A DNA stretch of 37,318 nt, taken from the NCBI GenBank assembly GCA_029251165.1, contig JAQXDW010000030.1, positions 1-37,318 on the forward strand. Reading direction: 5' to 3'. Shown here one piece after another: positions 32,550 to 37,318 of this stretch (position 1 is its first letter; every line of letters begins with the position of its first letter). The position numbers and the translations under genes were made by a program. The notes beneath the pieces are model-generated. The model was given only the letters and a program-made list of their open reading frames with translations, searched no databases and was not told where the DNA came from. This stretch comes from Myxococcota bacterium. Its GTDB lineage: Bacteria; Myxococcota_A; UBA796.

Positions 32550-33893
32550 TCAGGATCGGAGCGCCTTGAAGGCGTCGATCGCCTGCTGTCGGCTGGACTT
32601 GAGGTCGACGATTGGCAGCGGATACCCGCAGGATGCGCGGGTGAGCGGTGCCGGATCGTGGATGCTGCGACCGGTGACACCTGCCAGCTCTGGGACGTAG
32701 CGTCGGATGAAGACACCGTCTGCATCGAATCGCCGGGACTGGGAGGTTGGGTTGAAGACCCGGAAGTAGGGGGCAGCGTCGGTGCCGGTCGAGGCGGACC
32801 ACTGCCAGCCTCCGTTGTTGTTGGCGAGGTCTCCGTCGATGAGGTGCTCCATGAAGAAACGCTCACCCCATCTCCAGTCAATAAGTAGATTCTTGCTTAG
32901 GAACTGGGCGGTTACCATTCGGAGCCGGTTGTGCATCCAGCCCTCGGTGAGCAGCTGACGCATCGCAGCATCGACGATGGGGATCCCCGTCTGTCCCGTG
33001 CACCAGGCGTGGAACTGAGCCGGGTTGTTTCGCCACTGCACCGCCTCAGTGTCTGGCTGAAATGCTTTCCCGCGGCTGACCCGGGGGAAGGCGACCAGGA
33101 CGTGTCGATAGAACTCTCGCCAGATCAGCTCGCTGATCCAGGTGTTCGAGCCGGGACCGGGGATGCGCCGTGCAGCGGCGAGGCACTGACGGGGCGAGAT
33201 GAGGCCGTTGACGAGGTAGGGCGAGAGCTGGCTGGTGCCGGGGAGCGCTGGGAGATCGCGATGCTCGTGGTAGGCGGCGATGTGGTGCTTGCTGAACGCC
33301 GCCAGCCTGCGCTGCGCCTCCTGCTCTCCAGCCGGCCAGGGATCGTGGCTCGGCGTCTGCTCTGGCAGCGACCAGGGAGCCGGAACCGTTCGGGTCTGCT
33401 CGGCGGTGAGTGTAGCGAGCAGGCGCTTCTTGAACGGGGTGAACACCCGGTAGTTTCCGCCGGTTCCGGTGCGGAGGGTGCCAGGCTTGAAGAGGGTGGC
33501 GTCGGTGATGCAGTGGGTCTTCAGCCCGACGGCATGAAAGCGCTGGGCGACGGCAGCATCTCGGCGGCGCTCATTGACCGCGTGCTCGGCGCCAAAGTAC
33601 AGCTCGGTCGCGCCCAGCGTGTCGGCGAGCTTGGCGAGGAGGTCGGGGGCAGCGTCGAACCGATCGCTGCGGATGATGTGCAGCGTCACCCCACCGACTG
33701 CGAGTGCTTCTGCCAGCCTCTCGACGCTTCGCCGGATGAAGTCGATCCGGATCGGGGCATCCCCGTGCAGCTTCCACTGCGCCGGAGTGTCGTGGAAGAC
33801 GGCGTGGAGGGTTTGGTGCTGTGTGTGAGCTGTGTGCAGTGTTCGATTGTCGGTAATACGGAGGTCAGAACGGAACCATACGAGCGCAGACAT
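32550..33893 (-). CDS. phrB: Class I CPD photolyase (FAD-dependent)
   Basis: A 447-residue photolyase that repairs UV-induced cyclobutane pyrimidine dimers with blue light. The N-terminal antenna domain starts SALVWFRSDLRITDN. The C-terminal FAD/DNA domain has SQLSPYLVNGLISPRQC, ELIWREFYRHVL, TGIPIVDAAMRQLLTEGWMHNRLRM and the signature around WRWGERFFMEHLIDGDLANNNGGWQW, with FNPTSQSRRFD after it. This matches the E. coli PhrB class; cryptochrome function cannot be excluded but the DNA-binding residues look intact. ATG 33893 is preferred to the TTG just before it. No clear Shine-Dalgarno. Direct repeats upstream suggest light control. Confidence 0.93.
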   Translation of the reverse strand: MSALVWFRSDLRITDNRTLHTAHTQHQTLHAVFHDTPAQWKLHGDAPIRIDFIRRSVERLAEALAVGGVTLHIIRSDRFDAAPDLLAKLADTLGATELYFGAEHAVNERRRDAAVAQRFHAVGLKTHCITDATLFKPGTLRTGTGGNYRVFTPFKKRLLATLTAEQTRTVPAPWSLPEQTPSHDPWPAGEQEAQRRLAAFSKHHIAAYHEHRDLPALPGTSQLSPYLVNGLISPRQCLAAARRIPGPGSNTWISELIWREFYRHVLVAFPRVSRGKAFQPDTEAVQWRNNPAQFHAWCTGQTGIPIVDAAMRQLLTEGWMHNRLRMVTAQFLSKNLLIDWRWGERFFMEHLIDGDLANNNGGWQWSASTGTDAAPYFRVFNPTSQSRRFDADGVFIRRYVPELAGVTGRSIHDPAPLTRASCGYPLPIVDLKSSRQQAIDAFKALRS

Positions 33894-33909
33894 CAAATAT
33901 TCCAGGAGC

Positions 33910-33941
33910 TTGTGTTTTCTTGTACACCGTTTGTATATGGT
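33910..33941. promoter_or_regulatory. CarH/LitR-like direct repeats upstream of phrB
   Basis: TTGTACACCGT (33920-33930) and TTGTATATGGT (33931-33941) are abutting 11-bp direct repeats, preceded by a weaker TTGTGTTTTC at 33910. B12-dependent CarH and related LitR MerR-type light regulators bind 11-bp direct repeats with TnTACA cores, often at photolyase and carotenoid genes. The site lies 17-48 bp upstream of the photolyase start, where a promoter would be. Confidence 0.5.
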
Positions 33942-34114
33942 TTAAGCGGCGGTGCCTATTCTCGGGGCGCTGTTTTTGTCGCCAGGCTGAGTCGGTCGGT
34001 CTGCTCGCCGGAACGCACTCTGCTCAGCGTCTGATGGCTGGTGCCGGGGAGCGCTGCGAGATTCCTGGATTCCTCTGACGCCGATCGGCTGGGTCCGACC
34101 GCTGAAGCCGCGCG

Positions 34115-34486
34115 CTACTGACCGCGGATGTATCGCCACCAGAGCGCGTCGTACCGTCTCCAGCAGGAGACCACCTCCGGTCCGTGTCCGCACGCGGTGA
34201 TCGCCTCTGTCATCCGCTGCGTCCGCCGTGCAAACAGGGCTGGCGTGAGCGCAAGCCGGGCGTGTGCGGAGCGAAGGAAGTCCCCGTCAAACGGATTGCT
34301 GCGGCCTCGGGTCATTCGAATGAACCCTGCCAGGCGCTGCTCTTGCTGCCTGCGGGGGACCCCCTCAAACAGCGGCGAGAGCTGCTCGTCGACATAGACC
34401 GCATCGTAGAAGCACGCGATGACCTCCGCGAGCTGGGCGTCGGTGAGCAGGTCGGTCAGGAAGGGCGGGTGCTCAAGGGTCAGCAT
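34115..34486 (-). CDS. Truncated haemoglobin-like protein
   Basis: A 123-residue globin of truncated (2-over-2) type. IACFYDAVYVDEQLSPLFEGV matches the B/E-helix start of the family, and His75 in SAHARLALTPALFARRTQRM is the probable proximal heme ligand, followed by a G/H-helix segment. Such proteins bind oxygen or NO; role here unknown. ATG 34486 is chosen by family length. A GTG at 34555 would add 23 residues without homology. A 7-bp hairpin (34496-34514) lies just upstream. Confidence 0.8.
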   Translation of the reverse strand: MLTLEHPPFLTDLLTDAQLAEVIACFYDAVYVDEQLSPLFEGVPRRQQEQRLAGFIRMTRGRSNPFDGDFLRSAHARLALTPALFARRTQRMTEAITACGHGPEVVSCWRRYDALWWRYIRGQ

Positions 34487-34495
34487 GGTGGCTCT

Positions 34496-34514
34496 GCCAG
34501 GAGGGTATCCTGGC
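34496..34514. promoter_or_regulatory. Hairpin upstream of the globin start
   Basis: GCCAGGA (34496-34502), a 5-nt loop, and TCCTGGC (34508-34514) form a perfect 7-bp stem, ending 9 bp before the preferred globin ATG. No Shine-Dalgarno separates them. It could be regulatory, or coding if the longer start is used. Confidence 0.35.
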
Positions 34515-34689
34515 GGCAGGGTAGCCGGTGTGTCTTGAAGGAAGATCCGGCTCACTCCAGACCTGTGATGCGCTGTCGAAGTGGCGGGGCACCCCTTTCC
34601 CGCCGACCCGCCACTCTTCCTGAGTCCTCGCCCCTCCAGAAGCCTCCACCATCCTCGATCTCGACGCGATACCAGAGTCCTGAGGTCTC

Positions 34690-36015
34690 ATGTCCACGCG
34701 CTCTCATTCTGCTCTCATTCTCTTCGCTTCCAGCGCACTCCTCATGGCGAGCGATGCCTCGGCCCATGGGCTGTGGGGGCACATCCACGTCACCGGCTGG
34801 GCTGTGGAGAACATGCCCGACGACGAGCTGCGGGAATTCCTCCTGGAGCCCGAGGTCTTCAACGCGCTCCTGTTCGGCGCGACCTTCACCGACAGCGGCT
34901 ATGCCGTCGACTCCAGCGCCAGCCGTGCCTACTCTGAGCACACCCACTGGGAGCCGTTCATCGAGGACTTCATCTCCTGGGTTCAGATCAATGATCCGCC
35001 GCCATGGGACTCCCTGGAGTCTCGAAAGCGGGTGGCGTTTCTGATGGGCTGCGCCTCTCACGGGCTCCAGGACACCCTCTTCGACTCCCTGTTTCTCTAC
35101 CGGGTCGATGAGCACGACGGGAAGGGGCAGGATGAGGCCGATCCGGCCACCGACGGCTTCCTGGTGATGGACGAGCACGTCCGGTTTGTCCCTGAGCAGG
35201 ATCTCCCCATGGACACCCTGCTGGAGCTGTACGCCGGACTCGACGAGGAGATCACCGAGGAGATCATCCTCAATGCCCTGAACTTCGTCACCTCCGTCTA
35301 CATCAACGACGAGGCGGGTCTGAACATCGCGGCGACCATCGGTGCCTCCAACGAGAAGGCCCTGGCCTGGACGCGAACGCACTACATGGACCCCTCCGTG
35401 CCCGGCAGCCTGCGTGCAGAGATCTTCCCCACGATGCGCCACCAGCAGGCGCTCTGGGCCCGTCTGCACGGAGAGCTCTCCGCAGACGATGCCGTCGTGT
35501 TTGCCTATCCCGAGGCCCCCCGTCGTCTCCTGAGCGCAGACCACACCTCCGCCAGCAGCTGGTCCAGCCTCATCTTCGGTGCTGGAGTTCGCTACGAAGA
35601 CGATCTCGTCGACTTGATCGGACCGGACGGAGAGTCGGTCGACTTCACCCAGGCCAACACCCGATGGGGGGCGGAGTACACCCGGCTCGTGCGCCTCCAG
35701 CCCGCGGTCGATCTGATCCCGGGGGGCTGGTACACCGCGCGGCTGCGGTCCGGGATCCAGACCATCGACGGGCAGACCTCCACCACACCCTTCGAGCATG
35801 TCTTTCAGGTGGCGTGCGATGCTGCCTCTGCAGAGGACTGCGCGGACCTCGGCGAGATCGCGATCGCCAGCATCGATGGTGTCCCCGAGGAGCCATCGGA
35901 CACCGGGGGAGAGGTGCCGAGCGGCTGCGGCGGTGGGTGCGCCAGCGCGAGCGGAGGCGCTGGGCTGCCGCTTTTGCTCCTGCTCGGGGCGTGTCGTCGT
36001 CGCCGGATGTCCTGA
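34690..36015 (+). CDS. Secreted zinc-dependent phospholipase C-like protein with MYXO-CTERM-type tail
   Basis: 441 residues. The signal peptide ends ASDASA, leaving HGLWGH at the mature N-terminus. The following 150 residues fit the zinc-dependent phospholipase C fold (PF00882-like): early Trp/His, NALLFGATFTDSG, YSEHTHWEPFIEDF, VAFLMGCASHGLQDTLFDSL and a later DEH, giving the His/Asp pattern expected to hold zinc. The second half (about 260-400) is a beta-rich region that reads as an Ig- or jelly-roll-like adhesin. The C-terminus has SDTGG, a Cys-Gly cluster (Cys413, Cys417), a hydrophobic helix and Arg436-439, as in MYXO-CTERM sorting signals. Probably surface-anchored. Lipid substrate unproven. 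Confidence 0.75.
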   Translation: MSTRSHSALILFASSALLMASDASAHGLWGHIHVTGWAVENMPDDELREFLLEPEVFNALLFGATFTDSGYAVDSSASRAYSEHTHWEPFIEDFISWVQINDPPPWDSLESRKRVAFLMGCASHGLQDTLFDSLFLYRVDEHDGKGQDEADPATDGFLVMDEHVRFVPEQDLPMDTLLELYAGLDEEITEEIILNALNFVTSVYINDEAGLNIAATIGASNEKALAWTRTHYMDPSVPGSLRAEIFPTMRHQQALWARLHGELSADDAVVFAYPEAPRRLLSADHTSASSWSSLIFGAGVRYEDDLVDLIGPDGESVDFTQANTRWGAEYTRLVRLQPAVDLIPGGWYTARLRSGIQTIDGQTSTTPFEHVFQVACDAASAEDCADLGEIAIASIDGVPEEPSDTGGEVPSGCGGGCASASGGAGLPLLLLLGACRRRRMS

Positions 36016-36061
36016 ACGCTTCGCTCACGGTCTCCGGAGTGGACATGCCGCGGCGGTCTGA

Positions 36062-36730
36062 TCAGCGCGCCAGCCAGATGACGTGTCGCGCTCCCTTCTT
36101 CTTGCCGTGGGAGCGGACGGTCTTGACCTCGACGGTGTAGCCGGCACGCTTGAGGCGCGTGGTGAAGGCCTCGTTTCGTCCCGCCGACCAGATCGCCAGC
36201 ACGCCGCCGGGGCGCAGGGCCTTGCGGGCGGCGGCGAGGCCGGTGGTGCTGTAGAGCCGATCGTTGCTCTTGCGGGTGAGTCCCTCGGGACCGTTGTCGA
36301 CGTCGAGGAGGATGGCATCCCACTCGCGTCGGCTGCCCTGGATGATGCGGACCACGTCGCCCTCTTGGACGACCGCCCGAGGATCGTCCAGCGGGCTGCC
36401 AGCCACCGCGCCGAGCACGCCCTGGTTCCAGCGGATCACGGCCGGGACCAGCTCGGCCACGACAGCCTCTCCGCCGGGACCAAGTCGGGCCAGGGCCGCC
36501 GCGAGGGTGAAGCCCATCCCCAGTCCGCCGATCAGCAGCCGTGCCTTCTCTGGGGCCGCCAGCCGGTCCAGCGCCAGCTCCGCGAGGGCATCCTCCGAGC
36601 CGTGCTGGCGGCTGCTCATCAGCTGATCACCGTCGACGTTGATCGCCAGCTCGGTGCCGCGCTGGTGAAGCGACATCACGCTGCGACTTCCAGGAATGGG
36701 CTCGCTGTCGAGCTGCTGCCAGTAGTTCAT
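36062..36730 (-). CDS. Spermidine-synthase-like Rossmann protein
   Basis: A 222-residue protein of the spermidine synthase/SAM-dependent methyltransferase fold. The nucleotide-binding glycine loop is LLIGGLGMGFTLAAAL (65-80), an acidic residue Glu93 ends strand 2 (VVAELVPAVIRWN), and DAILLDVDNGPEG (about 137-149) follows motif II. This family often lacks the polyamine-binding residues and its function is unknown in most bacteria. It is shorter than true SpeE (about 280-300 residues). Divergent from the rhodanese gene and convergent with the phospholipase-like gene. Confidence 0.8.
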   Translation of the reverse strand: MNYWQQLDSEPIPGSRSVMSLHQRGTELAINVDGDQLMSSRQHGSEDALAELALDRLAAPEKARLLIGGLGMGFTLAAALARLGPGGEAVVAELVPAVIRWNQGVLGAVAGSPLDDPRAVVQEGDVVRIIQGSRREWDAILLDVDNGPEGLTRKSNDRLYSTTGLAAARKALRPGGVLAIWSAGRNEAFTTRLKRAGYTVEVKTVRSHGKKKGARHVIWLAR

Positions 36731-36822
36731 CGAGACCCCTGGGTTGGCGGTGGGGATAACCTACGGTGACGCGAAGGGGGCTGCGGCTGGAGGGCCTGCG
36801 CCTTCGCTCCGGCCGGTCCGGC

Positions 36823-36865
36823 CGGTCCGCCAGCGGTGCGGGCGAGTCTCTTCGCTGGCGGACCG
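36823..36865. promoter_or_regulatory. 13-bp perfect hairpin in the divergent promoter region
   Basis: CGGTCCGCCAGCG (36823-36835) pairs perfectly with CGCTGGCGGACCG (36853-36865) around a 17-nt loop. It lies 19 bp before the Shine-Dalgarno of the rhodanese gene and 93 bp from the start of the divergent gene. Likely a 5'-UTR structure or attenuator; no T-tract follows. Confidence 0.55.
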
Positions 36866-36892
36866 TGGCCGCCGTCGAATTACAGGAGGGTC

Positions 36893-37291
36893 ATGAACGC
36901 TCTGCTCCTCCTCAGCCTGTCCGCCTGCTCCACCGCAGAGCCTCCGGAGCCGACAGCCGACGCTGCGGTCTCGCCTGGGGCTTCCCGAGACATCGACACT
37001 GCGGCCCTCGCCGCGGCGCTGTCCGCTGGTGCCGTCGTGCTCGACGTGCGCACCACGGGCGAGTTTGCCGGGGGCCACATCGCCGGCGCCGTCAACGTGC
37101 CGGTCGGCGCGCTGTCGGAGCGTGTCGACGAGCTGGAGGCCTGGCGAGGGCAGGAGATCGCGATCATCTGCCAGTCTGGTGGACGCTCCGCGCAGGCTGC
37201 AGCCATGCTGGAGGGCAGCGGCTTCACGGTCGCCAATGTCCTCGGTGGAATGGGGGCCTGGTGGTCTGAGGGGCGACCGGTCGCGCCGTAG
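36893..37291 (+). CDS. Rhodanese-domain lipoprotein
   Basis: A 132-residue envelope lipoprotein (signal MNALLLLSLSAC, Cys12) with a single rhodanese domain from about residue 33. Family blocks are VVLDVRTTGEFAGGHIAGAVNVP (48-70) and the active loop CQSGGR (Cys93-Arg98), ending in LGGMGAWW. The active cysteine is present, so sulfur transfer is possible; the six-residue loop fits sulfurtransferases rather than Cdc25-like phosphatases. ATG 36893 is preceded by AGGAGGG at 36884-36890, spacing slightly tight. An earlier in-frame start at 36836 would lie inside the hairpin. Confidence 0.9.
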   Translation: MNALLLLSLSACSTAEPPEPTADAAVSPGASRDIDTAALAAALSAGAVVLDVRTTGEFAGGHIAGAVNVPVGALSERVDELEAWRGQEIAIICQSGGRSAQAAAMLEGSGFTVANVLGGMGAWWSEGRPVAP

Positions 37292-37318
37292 CCTGGGCCG
37301 GCCATGGCCCAGGCTACG
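37287..37318 (+). terminator. Perfect 13-bp hairpin after the rhodanese gene
   Basis: The stop codon of the rhodanese gene lies in the left arm of a perfect 13-bp inverted repeat (37287-37299 and 37306-37318) with a GGCCAT loop. It fits an intrinsic terminator, but any U-tract lies beyond the window. Confidence 0.7.

Overview
The window is high-GC bacterial chromosome that most resembles a Myxococcota-type (former Deltaproteobacteria) genome. A secreted zinc phospholipase-like protein ends in a Cys-containing, hydrophobic, Arg-rich tail of the MYXO-CTERM kind. Predicted lipoproteins are numerous, and DUF1501/DUF1549-type exported proteins and multiheme cytochrome c are present. I saw no rRNA, tRNA, CRISPR array, insertion sequence or phage gene. 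Taxonomy is inferred from protein character only.

Layout. 1-713: left-truncated gene for a protein with three HTH-like repeats and an Ala-Pro tail, then about 820 bp of AT-richer sequence with no convincing gene. 1536-5276: an M14-type zinc peptidase-like lipoprotein divergent from an octaheme cytochrome fused to HEAT and TPR repeats, then a convergent bestrophin. 5623-8588: a small membrane protein, a TetR repressor divergent from a fatty acid hydroxylase/sterol desaturase-type enzyme with a long dyad between them, and a short-chain dehydrogenase. 8635-11337: a stand-alone PglX/Eco57I-like adenine DNA methyltransferase.

11609-20818 is a phosphate island. It holds a phosphate-selective porin, a divergent fusion of 2-phosphoglycerate kinase with archaeal-type phosphoglycerate mutase, and a tightly packed operon pstS-phoU-pstC-pstA-pstB1-pstB2. 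PhoU carries a C-terminal LMW-phosphatase/ArsC-like domain without its catalytic Cys/Arg loop. The two PstB paralogs are degenerate in complementary motifs: PstB1 has a good signature but lost its Q-loop Gln and H-loop His, while PstB2 has good Walker, Q and H motifs but a broken signature. They look like an obligate heterodimer with one canonical ATP site. Three GAC half-sites at 11-bp period, like a Pho box, lie between the kinase-mutase gene and pstS.

20819-28302: a 14-bp tandem repeat, a SulP transporter, an AstE/AspA-type deacylase, and a minus-strand operon argR-(P-loop DUF1611-like)-argC-argD-argB whose junctions overlap or nearly touch. Two identical 10-bp palindromes lie upstream, 21 bp apart, as ARG boxes do. 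The operon lacks any recognisable N-acetylglutamate synthase or ArgE; the P-loop protein and the neighbouring deacylase are candidates for those steps (inference).

28315-32461: a four-gene export unit (uncharacterised lipoprotein, DUF1549-like heme lipoprotein, Tat-exported DUF1501 protein, small cytochrome c lipoprotein). 32550-37318: class I photolyase with CarH/LitR-like direct repeats upstream, truncated haemoglobin, the phospholipase-like protein, a spermidine-synthase-like protein, and a rhodanese lipoprotein followed by a perfect hairpin at the window edge.
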